A stretch of DNA of 64,000 nt from Adhaeribacter arboris. GTDB lineage: Bacteria; Bacteroidota; Bacteroidia; Cytophagales; Hymenobacteraceae. Of the stretch, positions 1-8,708 are shown in pieces (the first letter of the stretch is position 1; each line of letters opens with the position of its first letter). A model generated the notes under the pieces. It searched no databases, was not told where the DNA came from, and worked only from the letters and a program-made list of their open reading frames with translations. The stretch spans positions 5,828,001 through 5,892,000 of the forward strand of contig NZ_PYFT01000001.1 in assembly GCF_003023845.1 (NCBI RefSeq). The letters run 5' to 3'. The translations under genes were made by a program, and so were the position numbers.

Positions 1-2448
1 GAACAGGGTTTACCCAGCAATGTTATTAATAGCATTGTGGAAGATACCGCTGGTTTTTTGTGGTTGAGCACCAATAACGGAGTAAGCCGGTTTCATCCTA
101 AAAACAAAACGTTTAAGAATTATAGTCCTTACAATGGTTTGCAAAGTTACGAATTTACCGATGGGGCGGGAATGATTACCTGGGATGGAGAAATATATTT
201 GGGGGGTAGTAACGGTTTTAACGCATTCCGGCCCGAGCAAATAGTAGATAATAAGAATGTGCCGCCGGTTATACTTACCGATTTGAATTTATTTAATAAA
301 TCGGTGAATATTGGGGGCAATTCTCCTTTGCAGCAGCATATCAGCCAGACCAAAACCATTACTTTGCCGTACGACCAGGCCGTTTTTGCACTGGAATACG
401 CTGCTCTGAGTTATACCATTCCCGAGAAAAACGAATATGCTTACCTTCTGGAAGGCTTTGATAAACAGTGGAACCACGTAGGAACAGAGCGAAAAGCTAC
501 CTATACCAACCTCGATCCGGGTACCTACATTTTCCGGGTAAAGGCGGCCAACAACGATGGAGTCTGGAATCCGGAAGCCACCACTTTAGAAATAATTATT
601 GCTCCTCCTTACTGGATGACCTGGTGGTTCCGGCTGCTGCTAGCCGGGGTGGTAGTGGGAGGCATTTTTGCTTTTTACCGCAGCCGGTTACAAATTATCC
701 GGGAGCAGCAAGCCAAACTAGAGCAGCAAGTACAGGAACGTACGGCTCAGGTAAGTCACCAGAAAGAAGAACTGGAAAGCCAGGCTGTTCATTTAAAACA
801 GTTGAATGAGCAATTACAAGACCAGCAGGAATACGAAAAACAAGCCAAAGAAGAGGCCGAGCAAGCTCGTCAGGAAGCCGAAAAAGCCAACCAGGCCAAG
901 AGTATCTTTCTGGCTACTATGAGCCACGAGATCCGTACACCGTTAAATGGGGTAATTGGGATGACTGCTTTACTCGCGGAAACGAACCTGGATGCTGAAC
1001 AACGCCACTTTACCGAAATTATTAGCCACTCGGGTAAAAACTTACTTTCCGTCATTAACGATGTGCTCGATTTTTCAAAAATTGAATCGGGCAAGATGGA
1101 ATTGGAACAGCAGCCTTTCCAGTTGCGGGAATGCCTGGAAGAAGTGTTGAACATGTTTGCGAATAAGGCCGCCCAGCAAAAATTAGAGTTACTTTACGAT
1201 CTCGATTTCAGTTTACCCGACTACATTGTGGGGGATTACAGCCGTCTGCAACAAATTTTAATAAACCTGGTCGGCAACGCGGTTAAGTTTACTTCCGAAG
1301 GCGAGATTGTGGTAACCGTAAGGCCGGTACAAAAATTAGAAAATAACCAATTAGAACTAAGCTTTACCGTACAGGATACGGGAATTGGCTTTTCGCCGGA
1401 AAAATCCGCGCATTTATTTCAAGCCTTTTCTCAACTCGATTCCTCGACTACGCGCAAGTTTGGCGGTACGGGTTTAGGTTTGGCTATTTGCAAAAGATTA
1501 GTAGAATTAATGGGCGGCCAGATTAGCGCTGCTAGTGAACCTGGGGAGGGCACTACTTTCCGGTTTACTCTGTTTACAACAGCGGCTACCAATCTTACTA
1601 CCGAAAAAATAACTTTTGAGAAAGGCCTGAGTGGTAAAAATATTTTGGTAGTTGCCCCGAATGCCACTTTTAGGCAGTTACTGCACCAGCAACTAGCCTA
1701 CTGGCAGTATAAACCCGTTGTGGTAGCATCCGCCCGCGAAGCGCTCGCGGTGGTGAAAGAACAAACTTTTGCTGCGGTACTCACCGACCGGCAATTACCC
1801 GGTATGGACGGGGTGTCCCTGGCCCTGGCTTTGCGGCAGCAATATCCTAATCTGCCGCTTATTTTGTTTTGTAATTTAGGCAGCGATCTGGATGCGGAAG
1901 CACGTACCCTTTTTAGCTGTATCTTGAATAAACCGATAAAGTACCAGGCTTTACAGCAAGCATTAATTGATGGTCTGGAACAAAGGCTACCTGAAGCCCA
2001 GTCTTCGCCAGCAGAACATAAGCTTTCGGAAAAATTTGCCAATCAATATCCGTTGCGCATTTTAGTGGCCGAAGATTACCCCATTAATCAGTTATTTGCC
2101 CGGATGGCGCTGGAGCGTTTGGGTTATGCAGTTAAAATGGCTGAGAATGGTTTACAAGTGCTCGCCGCCTGCGAACAAAACCGCTACAACGTGATACTCA
2201 TGGACGTGCAAATGCCCGAAATGGATGGTTTAGACGCTACCCGGGCTATTCGGGCGCAGGTGGGTAGTCCGCAGCCGTACATTATTGCCACTACGGCCAG
2301 CGCCCTTGCCGAAGACGAGCAAGCTTGTATGCAAGCCGGTATGAACGCCTATATTAGCAAACCGATCGATCTGGATGAACTGATGCAGGCTTTACAAAAA
2401 GCTTCAGTGGTAATAGAGCAGGAAGAAGCGGAGCGCGTAAAGGGTTAG
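1..2448 (+). CDS. Hybrid two-component sensor histidine kinase, 5' end cut by window
   Basis: The reading frame is open from base 1, so only the C-terminal ~815 residues are present; the GTG at 37 is not a real start. In order it shows the last two-component propeller repeats (GLPSNVI, then a W-L-S-T-N-N-G blade), a Y_Y_Y domain ending near base 560, a membrane segment (about 625-680), a long Gln/Glu-rich coiled coil, HisKA with the phospho-His at codon 925-927 ([11 protein letters not shown]), a HATPase (N-x-x-x-N-A-V-K-F, DTGIGF, GTGLGL) and two receiver domains. The first receiver keeps an Asp in [10 protein letters not shown] but has lost the N-terminal acidic pair (VVAPN); the second is intact ([19 protein letters not shown], final KPID). 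A periplasmic propeller with cytoplasmic phosphorelay is typical of Bacteroidota polysaccharide or nutrient sensors. The ligand is unknown, and no HTH output domain is attached. Confidence 0.93.
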   Translation, partial: EQGLPSNVINSIVEDTAGFLWLSTNNGVSRFHPKNKTFKNYSPYNGLQSYEFTDGAGMITWDGEIYLGGSNGFNAFRPEQIVDNKNVPPVILTDLNLFNKSVNIGGNSPLQQHISQTKTITLPYDQAVFALEYAALSYTIPEKNEYAYLLEGFDKQWNHVGTERKATYTNLDPGTYIFRVKAANNDGVWNPEATTLEIIIAPPYWMTWWFRLLLAGVVVGGIFAFYRSRLQIIREQQAKLEQQVQERTAQVSHQKEELESQAVHLKQLNEQLQDQQEYEKQAKEEAEQARQEAEKANQAKSIFLATMSHEIRTPLNGVIGMTALLAETNLDAEQRHFTEIISHSGKNLLSVINDVLDFSKIESGKMELEQQPFQLRECLEEVLNMFANKAAQQKLELLYDLDFSLPDYIVGDYSRLQQILINLVGNAVKFTSEGEIVVTVRPVQKLENNQLELSFTVQDTGIGFSPEKSAHLFQAFSQLDSSTTRKFGGTGLGLAICKRLVELMGGQISAASEPGEGTTFRFTLFTTAATNLTTEKITFEKGLSGKNILVVAPNATFRQLLHQQLAYWQYKPVVVASAREALAVVKEQTFAAVLTDRQLPGMDGVSLALALRQQYPNLPLILFCNLGSDLDAEARTLFSCILNKPIKYQALQQALIDGLEQRLPEAQSSPAEHKLSEKFANQYPLRILVAEDYPINQLFARMALERLGYAVKMAENGLQVLAACEQNRYNVILMDVQMPEMDGLDATRAIRAQVGSPQPYIIATTASALAEDEQACMQAGMNAYISKPIDLDELMQALQKASVVIEQEEAERVKG

Positions 2449-3364
2449 AGCGTCATGTTATTTTTTATTCAAATTTTATCAGACTCCGCTTAAAGAGCAC
2501 TTTTTTATTTTAAGTTTAATACCTGTTTGACTGTAGAGCGTTTTCAAGTTTCCAGTCAAAGGTATTGATGCAATTTAAAAGTCCTTCTTCGGAGGGGGTA
2601 GGGGAAGGATACCTTGAATTTGTGAATAATTTTCGTGGGATCTTTTCCAGTCTTCAGGCAGCGGTGCTATCTTATTTGAACGGTAACCAGCTTGCTTCCT
2701 GGCCAGCGGGCCTCGTCGTTCCGACTGTTGTCTGTTCTGCTAACTACCGCTTTTCTGACTTCTCCTTTATTTATCTTTTTTGTTCTAAGAGTAGCTTAGC
2801 TCTAGTGTAAGCGTAGCGTAGAAGGCCCTCCACAACCAAACTGCTGTCAGTTATTCTTAGTTACTGATTGGTTATAAGCCATTTTATCTGCCATTCTGAA
2901 AGAATCTATTTTGATTAGGTAGGTAAGTGGCTATTACACTAAAACGCAATATTTATCTTCATAACCACTAATCCAAAGAAAGCCGTTTATAGGCAGGTGT
3001 TGCGAACTATTTAGAAGTAAGGCTTCAATAGTGTTTTGAAAATAGAGGTAAACCCGAAATTTTTGCCGGGAAATAGTATTATTACATTTGCTTTACTACG
3101 AACGTTTCACTCAAGTACAGGTATCTATTGAAAGGGAAAAGAAAGGAATGATAGAAGCCAGGAAAGGATTTGGAATAAGTAAAAGAATGGAATCCTTAAT
3201 GGAAATTCATTGTAGCCCACTCGTTTAATTCAGCTAAGAAGATTCCTTTTGATTGCCAAGTTTTAAAGTAAAAGTTCTGGTAGGAAAAGTACGGCGATAA
3301 GCTTTTACCAGCAGGAAAATTTTAAAAATTTAATCTTTTAAGAGAGCCTCTCTCCACCCAAAAC
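2449..3364. other. Gene-free stretch, 916 bp
   Basis: I see no supportable gene between the hybrid kinase and the bestrophin gene on either strand. The short open frames lack recognisable composition. The left half carries one diverged copy of the dispersed repeat (entered separately); the right half (2870-3364) is AT-rich with no clear hairpin or promoter. Confidence 0.6.
2641..2866 (+). repeat. Dispersed palindromic repeat, diverged copy E
   Basis: This stretch follows the same order of blocks as the copies at 13.3 and 14.5 kb: a TCTTTTCCAG start, GGTGCTAT, CTTCCTGGCCAGCGGGCC, a central part, AGAAGGCCCTCC, CCAAACTG and TTATTCTTAGTTACTG. The central palindrome is largely lost, so the terminal GTTTGGGCAG / CTGCCCAAAC pair is only partly kept. 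This is the most degenerate of the copies noticed. Homology was judged by eye. Confidence 0.6.
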
Positions 3365-4285
3365 TTAATCCGCCCAATAAGGTTTTTTTCTTGCCGGGAA
3401 AACCGGGGCTTCCTGGCCAATCATTTCCAGCAGCGAAGCTTCGATGGTTTGGCAAATGGTATTCAGGGGCAGGTCATTCGGTTCTACGCCGAAGGGTTCT
3501 TCAATTTCGGTAACAATAGCATCCAGGGCGATAAAGGTGTAGCCCACAAATACCGTCATGATGGGAGTCATCCAACCAATGCTGTCAACCAGGCCAAAGG
3601 GCAGCAAAAAGCAATAAATGTACACGGTGCGGTGCAGCAGCACACTGTAGGTGTACGGGATAGGAGTGCCGGCAATCCGTTCGCAACCGCCCACAATGGC
3701 TGAGAGCTGATTCAGGTTGTGGTCGAAAGCGGCTTGGGTGATAGAATCTATCTGGCCTTCGGTTTTAAGTTGCTGTATCCAAAGCCCCATTTCCTGCAAC
3801 AGCCGAATGGGTTTAAACTTTACTTTTTGTACGGCCTGGGCCAGGTCGAGGGGAAGCAGGCGTTGTAAATCCGGGGTAGCACTGGTGCGGCGCAGTTGGT
3901 GTTTGAGGGCGTAGGCAAAAGAAATAACCAGGCGGGTAAAAAAAACTACTCGCTCGGACTGCGCAGGTAAATTAGTTAAGGTAAGCGCCTGACGGGTGAG
4001 CGACCTAGAGTCAATGAGTAAGGCGCCCCAGAGTTTGCGGCCTTCCCAGAAACGGTCGTAGCTGGCGTTGTTCCGAAAACCCAGAAAAATAGCCAAGGCA
4101 ATACCAATTAAAGTAAAAGGCGTCGGGTTCAACGGAATTTTGTACGCGAAAAACTGTCCCCGGAAATACACAATCAACGAAGAAAGCAGCAACAAGGCCA
4201 CTAAACGCGGGAAAATCTCCGGCAGCACCGATCCGTGCCACACAAACAGCATCCGGAACCAATTACTTTTTTCTTTTATAATCAT
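3365..4285 (-). CDS. Bestrophin-like family chloride channel protein
   Basis: 306 residues matching the bacterial bestrophin/UPF0187 family, pentameric anion-channel-like membrane proteins. Visible hallmarks are the N-terminal amphipathic stretch (IIKEKSNWFRMLFVWHGS), a hydrophobic helix, PLNPTPFTLIG, GFRNNASYDRFWEGRKLWG (a strong family signature, residues ~70-90) and PFGLVDSIGWMTPI in a later membrane segment, followed by DAIVTEIEEPFG. The length is normal for the family. The ATG at 4285 is supported by conservation of the same N-terminus in the fragment at 5941-6265. It is a single gene with no operon partner. Its first ~108 codons and about 45 bp upstream are duplicated about 2 kb away. 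Confidence 0.9.
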   Translation of the reverse strand: MIIKEKSNWFRMLFVWHGSVLPEIFPRLVALLLLSSLIVYFRGQFFAYKIPLNPTPFTLIGIALAIFLGFRNNASYDRFWEGRKLWGALLIDSRSLTRQALTLTNLPAQSERVVFFTRLVISFAYALKHQLRRTSATPDLQRLLPLDLAQAVQKVKFKPIRLLQEMGLWIQQLKTEGQIDSITQAAFDHNLNQLSAIVGGCERIAGTPIPYTYSVLLHRTVYIYCFLLPFGLVDSIGWMTPIMTVFVGYTFIALDAIVTEIEEPFGVEPNDLPLNTICQTIEASLLEMIGQEAPVFPARKKPYWAD

Positions 4286-4527
4286 GGCAAGAATTTGGCC
4301 GGCAAACTTAGGAAGGCATTCTTGAAAAACCTACGGAATGTTACTGGCTTAAGTAGTTTAACCGTTGGTAGAAGGCGCATAGTTTAAAACGGGCAACATA
4401 TTGCTACGCCGCTAAAGTTTAGAAGAAGAAATGAGCAATTGGATACTAACAACCATTAAGAAGGCCGCTGGCCATTTAGAACAACTTAAAAGAAAATTCG
4501 TGCATTCACGTAATAGAAAAGGAAAAT

Positions 4528-4763
4528 AGGAGAACCATTAGCATCTCCATTTCTGACTTAGAATATAATAAGTTCGGTAAAAAACGGACCAATTAAGTTT
4601 CTCTGACTTTATAGATTTAGTAAGTAAAGAATTAACCCGTCAAAATTTAATTAAAAGCATAGAACTGGCAGAAAAATATAGTCTGGCTACATTATCTAGG
4701 GAAGACATAACCAAAGAAGTAAAAGCAGTAAGAAGAAATGCAAAGAATAATCCTGGACACTAA
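4528..4763 (+). pseudogene. Decayed antitoxin gene upstream of a PIN toxin remnant
   Basis: Two frames join into one plausible small protein: SISISDLEYNKFGKK, a shift at the A6 run near 4576-4581, then DQLSFSDFIDLVSKE, ending RRNAKNNPGH with TAA at 4761-4763. One extra A would restore the frame. The expected start position reads AGG (4528-4530) instead of ATG. The end overlaps the ATG of a PIN-type toxin start, the usual layout of an antitoxin/PIN pair in Bacteroidota. Assignment as antitoxin rests on this overlap rather than on a recognised DNA-binding fold. Confidence 0.55.
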
Positions 4764-4782
4764 TGTTTGTAGGAGAATTTAA
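4738..4782 (+). pseudogene. PIN-domain toxin, first ~10 codons only
   Basis: An ATG inside the end of the antitoxin frame opens MQRIILDTNV, the characteristic first strand of PIN-family RNase toxins with the first catalytic Asp (ILDTNV). The frame then leaves the family and stops at 4780-4782, directly against the 3' end of the opposite-strand zeta-like gene. The remainder of the toxin is gone, presumably through the rearrangement that placed the zeta module here. The fragment is too short to be functional. Confidence 0.55.
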
Positions 4783-5594
4783 TCTGGCTTTTTAGCTTCA
4801 TTCAAAACCTTATTAGAATAGTATTTGATAAACCAATCCGGAACTTTCGAATCATCTAGTTTGTCCCAAACCTTTTTACCTTTTACTACTTTAAAATGAG
4901 CAAACGGTTCAAATACATCTTGCGCAGAAGTATCCGTTGAATTATCAAAAAAGAAAGCCTGGTAAGCAATTTGAGCCGCTTCGAATAATAAATCCAGGGA
5001 AAGGTAATATCTTTTTACAATTTTATCGGGTGGTACATCGTGGCCCCCTTTGGCTTTCCTGACTTCTACCCGGTATTTGTTTACTTCCGGCGAGTTAGTA
5101 GAAACAAAATAAAGATATACTTTATAACCGGCTTGGGCAGCTTCCTTCATGATAGCTAATTTAGAAGAGTGGGAAAAAACCGTTTCGAAGGAAAACTTCT
5201 TCCGGATTGCCAATAATTTCTTTCGAAGAAAATCAGCAATTATTTGCGCCAGACGTTCCCGTGTCTCTTGTCCTAAATGTTGTAAAATAATTTGATTGTT
5301 GGTAAGCTTAAAACAAGCCAGAAAAGTAACTGTGGTAAAGTTATTATTAATCAGGCCAGAAGAAATGGCTATTTGCGTAAATTCTTCTAATGTTACCTGA
5401 ACCTCATAAGTATTAAAAGTAAATTTATTCAGAAGTAAAGCTTGCGCAATATCGTCGGCGTTTACGTAAATACCGAAATCTACCTTTTTATTTTCAACCT
5501 TGTAAGCTTTTACGGCATTAATAATGGTGCTTTTACCGGAACCGTTCGGTCCGGCAAACACGCGTAATCGTAAAGTAGAATTAATCGAGGGCAA
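4779..5594 (-). CDS. Zeta toxin-like P-loop kinase
   Basis: 271 residues with a Walker A at residues 15-23 (GPNGSGKST) immediately after a short first strand, then VNADDIAQ (the NxDD element of zeta toxins), FSFETVFSH, and a C-terminal RVEVRKAKGGHDVPPDKI block followed by RYYLSL. This is the layout of the zeta-toxin family found in Bacteroidota; characterised zeta enzymes phosphorylate UDP-N-acetylsugars and poison wall synthesis. It begins inside the 3' end of the small upstream gene (14-bp overlap), as expected for a co-translated toxin-antitoxin pair. The 3' end abuts the truncated PIN toxin. The substrate is not provable from sequence; an AAA-type housekeeping kinase is a weaker alternative. 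Confidence 0.82.
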   Translation of the reverse strand: MPSINSTLRLRVFAGPNGSGKSTIINAVKAYKVENKKVDFGIYVNADDIAQALLLNKFTFNTYEVQVTLEEFTQIAISSGLINNNFTTVTFLACFKLTNNQIILQHLGQETRERLAQIIADFLRKKLLAIRKKFSFETVFSHSSKLAIMKEAAQAGYKVYLYFVSTNSPEVNKYRVEVRKAKGGHDVPPDKIVKRYYLSLDLLFEAAQIAYQAFFFDNSTDTSAQDVFEPFAHFKVVKGKKVWDKLDDSKVPDWFIKYYSNKVLNEAKKPD

Positions 5595-5829
5595 TGGGCC
5601 GCGAGCGGTTTACGGGTTCAGTAGGTAACAATTGGGTAATAGTACCGTTTTTATCTTCCCGCACTACCCAGCCATTTTCGGCTTTTATCACAAAACCTTT
5701 TATTTTCATGGCTTCCTGGGAAGCTTTTCTAACGGCAGGGCTGGTTGCCCGTACCAACACCTCTTTGGTTAAAGAATCGTTTTCCTCGTTACTTTTATCT
5801 ATATGTAACTTCTTCTTTTTAACTTTCAT
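5581..5829 (-). CDS. Small partner (putative antitoxin) of the zeta-like toxin
   Basis: About 82 residues, Lys-rich at the N-terminus, with a predicted helix (SPAVRKASQEAMK) and a C-terminal beta motif GFVIKAENGWVVREDKNG. I chose the ATG at 5829 (MKVKKKK...); the upstream in-frame extension to 5919 is hydrophobic, unlike the rest, and probably untranslated. It overlaps the zeta-like gene by 14 bp, so the two are very probably co-translated. Small proteins with this 'ENGWVV.E..G' end are common beside Bacteroidota toxin genes (general familiarity, not a search). The antitoxin role is inferred from position. Confidence 0.65.
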   Translation of the reverse strand: MKVKKKKLHIDKSNEENDSLTKEVLVRATSPAVRKASQEAMKIKGFVIKAENGWVVREDKNGTITQLLPTEPVNRSRPIALD

Positions 5830-5940
5830 AGCTTGAAGATACGAATAATAAAGGAAATTGGCTATTGTCTCCCATAATAGAAGTAAGTTGCTTTTTTTTC
5901 CATTTAGCCAAACGTGCAAGTAACGACAAATAGCTATGGC

Positions 5941-6265
5941 GCCAGGTAAGTCATTTTCTTAGATTGGACGGGTGAAAGAGCGGGCATCGATGAGATAAGT
6001 AAGGCGTCCCAGAGTTTGCGGCCATCCTGGAAAAGCTCATAGCTGGCATTATTCCGGAAGCCTAAAAAATGGCCAGGGCAATACCAATTAAAGTAAAAGG
6101 CGTCGGGTTCAGCGGAATTTTATACGCAAAAAACTGTCCCCGGAAATACACAATCAACGAAGAAAGCAGCAACAAAGCCACCAAACGCGGGAAAATCTCC
6201 GGCACCACCGACCCGTGCCACACAAACAACATCCGGAACCAATTACTTTTTTCTTTTATAATCAT
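5941..6265 (-). pseudogene. Truncated bestrophin copy (5' third)
   Basis: This is a second copy of the N-terminal ~108 codons of the bestrophin gene at 3365-4285, in the same orientation; the similarity continues upstream of its ATG (6265) to about 6312. The first 67 codons are nearly identical, then codon 68 reads TAG where the intact gene has CTG. A single-base deletion a few bases later shifts the frame before the similarity fades at about 5941. It cannot encode a channel. With the intact gene it forms a direct repeat of roughly 370 bp flanking the PIN and zeta modules. Confidence 0.85.
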
Positions 6266-6428
6266 GGTATGAATTTGGCCGGCAAATTTAGAGAAGGATT
6301 GCCGGAAAACCTACCAATTTGAACTTAGGAGATATAGCCTATTTGAGTTTAGTTAAGATTCTTGGAAAGGTACTTGACTTCTGCTCTAAAAAGATAAACC
6401 AAATTTATATATTGAGAACTATTATTTT

Positions 6429-7040
6429 TTACCACAAACCTAATTGGTTATAGATTGTCCAGTTTAGAGGATCACCAATGATACCACTTTCATATCTTTG
6501 ACTTACCCAGTTAATGAATCTTTCACCTAGCTTATAATCAAGCTTCTTTTCAAAATCCCTGCTTTTGCAACAAAGACTAATAAACTCACTTGGAATTTTA
6601 AAATGTTTATTACCAAAATAATAAAACGTATCTGAAATTAAGACATATTTACCGCTTAAAGCCCTTGTAAGATTTGCTTCATTAATTAAGCCATTTTCAA
6701 AGCTATGGTGAGAGTCAGTATGGCACCAAATATTACTTTCATTTTTGTAATATATGTTGTCGCCATATATTTGAGCTAAACTACCATTTAAAACGGGCTT
6801 TTTACATGAATAACCAGGTGAAGACCAATACTCTTCATAAGTAATTTTACCAGTTACCTTCATTAAAAAGATTAGATGGTTGATTAAACCAATTTCTTTT
6901 GCTCCTGTTCCTATAATCCAATCATTAATGTTTGCAGCTTTTCGAATTTTAGGCTTGCAATTAGCCAAAGTACAAATACCAAAAAATGGATTTGGTGCAA
7001 AACCATAATCACGGACAATTTTATAAGAATAAAAATCCAT
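6429..7040 (-). CDS. Nmad2-type protein (nucleotide modification associated domain 2)
   Basis: 203 residues. The start YSYKIVRDYGFAPNPFFG, the block CKPKIRKAANINDWIIGTG, and the aromatic-rich middle (YEEYWSSP, HTDSHHSF, YVLISDTFYYFG) match what I know of the Nmad2 domain, predicted by comparative genomics to act in DNA-base hypermodification systems and often found among phage and defence genes. No enzyme activity is established that I can name. The gene starts 3 bp after the stop of the small membrane-protein gene upstream, so the two form one operon. It is AT-rich compared with the housekeeping block, consistent with recent transfer. Family call from memory of motifs, not a search. Confidence 0.72.
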   Translation of the reverse strand: MDFYSYKIVRDYGFAPNPFFGICTLANCKPKIRKAANINDWIIGTGAKEIGLINHLIFLMKVTGKITYEEYWSSPGYSCKKPVLNGSLAQIYGDNIYYKNESNIWCHTDSHHSFENGLINEANLTRALSGKYVLISDTFYYFGNKHFKIPSEFISLCCKSRDFEKKLDYKLGERFINWVSQRYESGIIGDPLNWTIYNQLGLW

Positions 7041-7043
7041 AAA

Positions 7044-7352
7044 TTATTGGCATTTAACTCGTTCAAGGGACCAGTTAGGTGTGCCAGGGGTACCATCATG
7101 GTTACACCAACCAATATCTTTACCTTCTAAAGCATCAATAATTTTACCTGAGTTCATACCAGTTAACCCATGACCGTAACGCTTTGCAGAAAAAATACTC
7201 CAAATTACTTCTTTTGGATCGAATTGGGTTATAATCGCACTTATTATTAATAATAAGAGGTAAATTTTAATAGCACCTAAATAAGATTTCTGCGTCTTTA
7301 TTGAAGCAAGATTTGCGGAAAAGTATAAACTTGAATAGCCTTTTGGATCCAT
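7044..7352 (-). CDS. Hypothetical small membrane protein upstream of Nmad2
   Basis: 102 residues: a 20-residue polar start, one hydrophobic helix (about residues 27-43, IKIYLLLLIISAIITQF), then a soluble tail rich in Gly, Asn and Trp (GLTGMNSGKIIDAL, GWCNHDGTPGTPNW). I do not recognise the family. The N-terminal part faintly resembles the first helix of SLATT-type two-helix effector domains, but the second helix is missing, so the ORF may be a chimera or truncated. It is co-directional with and 3 bp ahead of the Nmad2 gene, which suggests joint function. Confidence 0.5.
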   Translation of the reverse strand: MDPKGYSSLYFSANLASIKTQKSYLGAIKIYLLLLIISAIITQFDPKEVIWSIFSAKRYGHGLTGMNSGKIIDALEGKDIGWCNHDGTPGTPNWSLERVKCQ

Positions 7353-7456
7353 ATTTTAATGGTAACTCTTTAATATTTTATTTTGAGCTTTATACTAGTA
7401 ATCAGTTCTAAATTAAAATAGATTGTTGAAGTATTATATAATGAATTCATTGTTAG

Positions 7457-8344
7457 TTAACACTCTCTATATCCTCCCTTGAAAACCTCATTCACATGCC
7501 AAGCCGTAAAGTTTGGGCTGGGGTAAAAAGCTTTTTTCTGTGGTGGTTTAATGTACTTGCCGTGGTGTTGAATTAACCATTCATTAGCTCCTTGCCCATT
7601 TACTTCATCCGATACTAACATTTGTAATTCATAATTTAAAGTAAAAGCACCCAGGTCGAACAGCTTGTGGTGGGTGGCACATAAGGCTAAACCGTTTACT
7701 TCTTCGTCTGGTCCACCAGCCTGGTGCCATTTAATATGAGCTGCTTCCAAAGCTAAAATCTTATTTTTGAGGCGCACGCTAAAGCCGCAAACGGCACATT
7801 GGTATTCATACGCTTTTAAAACATTTTCTCGGAAAAGTGGGTCACGTCTCCGTACTGGTCTTGAAACAGATGGATTAAAGGTAATTTGTAATCCTACTGC
7901 ATCCAGAATGTCCTGGTGAATAGTTTCCGGAAAATTTTGCTCCAGTATAAGTTCGGCAACACTACTTAGTAGGCTTGGATTCTTTTTCAAATGCTGCACT
8001 ATCTCGTCCGGAAATTTTCCTTGCACATCGTTAGATAAAAGATACTTAGAAGTATAATCTTGTTTGGTGTTCAGCAACTCTGGCTTGTTAAACTGCCACA
8101 AGCCATCATTAGCTAACCGAATAAATGGGAAAGTGCTATAAATTGTTTTCCGGGGAGGACCAAAATCTACTAACAAATCTTTTAATCTTGGTTCTATAGT
8201 AGCGTAGGGTATAAAGCCTGCATTGCCTCTTTGAATTTCACCAAGTGCTAAAAGCATTAAGAGCGGTTTATGGGGCGCTCTGGTACCTTTACTTTGCCAG
8301 GTTTTTATACTTTTAAACTGCTCAAGAATATTTTGTTCTTCCAT
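7457..8344 (-). CDS. SBD-HNH endonuclease, phosphorothioate-DNA-dependent restriction type
   Basis: 295 residues in two parts. Residues ~20-85 carry the sulfur-binding-domain signature seen in ScoMcrA-like enzymes (APHKPLLMLLALGEI, IPYATIEPRLKDLL, FGPPR, FPFIRLANDGLW). Residues ~178-235 are an HNH nuclease with zinc Cys183/Cys186, catalytic His203 (LEAAHIKWH), Asn217 and Cys222/His225 (LCATHHKLFD). Enzymes of this type cut DNA carrying phosphorothioate linkages, a type IV restriction that excludes Dnd-modified DNA. No dnd genes lie in this window, as expected for a type IV enzyme. It is monocistronic, in a run of defence genes. The specificity is inferred from the domain, not shown. Confidence 0.82.
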   Translation of the reverse strand: MEEQNILEQFKSIKTWQSKGTRAPHKPLLMLLALGEIQRGNAGFIPYATIEPRLKDLLVDFGPPRKTIYSTFPFIRLANDGLWQFNKPELLNTKQDYTSKYLLSNDVQGKFPDEIVQHLKKNPSLLSSVAELILEQNFPETIHQDILDAVGLQITFNPSVSRPVRRRDPLFRENVLKAYEYQCAVCGFSVRLKNKILALEAAHIKWHQAGGPDEEVNGLALCATHHKLFDLGAFTLNYELQMLVSDEVNGQGANEWLIQHHGKYIKPPQKKAFYPSPNFTAWHVNEVFKGGYREC

Positions 8345-8454
8345 TCCTACGGTATCTTTTCAAAGTACTCAGGAAATTTAATTATTCTAAATTTAGGCAC
8401 TTAAAAATGAGGATTATACTAAATACCCCATAAAAGAACTTATTAGTTAACCGC

Positions 8455-8700
8455 TTACCACAGATCATGCACCAGCGGCTTAATCCTCGCCTCGTAAATA
8501 GCTTTTACGCCTTCCAGTTGTCCGAGGGTGAGGTCGGGGACTTCCAGGGCTTGCAGGTTAGAGGTGAGCTGGCTGGGTTTGGAGGCGCCCGGAATAATGC
8601 AGCTTTCAGCCTCGAACATTAATATCCAACGCAGGGCTACGGGAGCTAAATTTTTCTGGTCCGGGAACAGTTTTTTATTGTTTCGCTACGGCTTCTGGAT
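8455..8700 (-). pseudogene. Aldo/keto reductase 3' fragment, copy 1
   Basis: The minus strand encodes the last ~80 residues of an aldo/keto reductase: LAPVALRWIL, SCIIPGASKPSQL, LEVPDLT, ending KPLVHDLW with TAA at 8455-8457. The upstream part is missing; similarity to the second copy at 10463 stops near 8700, just before the HigA stop codon. The frame is disturbed near 8670-8690. It is a relic with no start. Confidence 0.75.
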
Positions 8701-8708
8701 TTTAATTA

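Noticed and set aside
2565-2810. 81-codon plus-strand frame
   Set aside because: It lies over the diverged repeat copy E, has a random-like composition and no start context.
4431-4529. Short frame MSNWILTTIKKAAGHLEQL... before the antitoxin remnant
   Set aside because: About 32 codons and no recognisable family; it probably is chance sequence in front of the decayed module.
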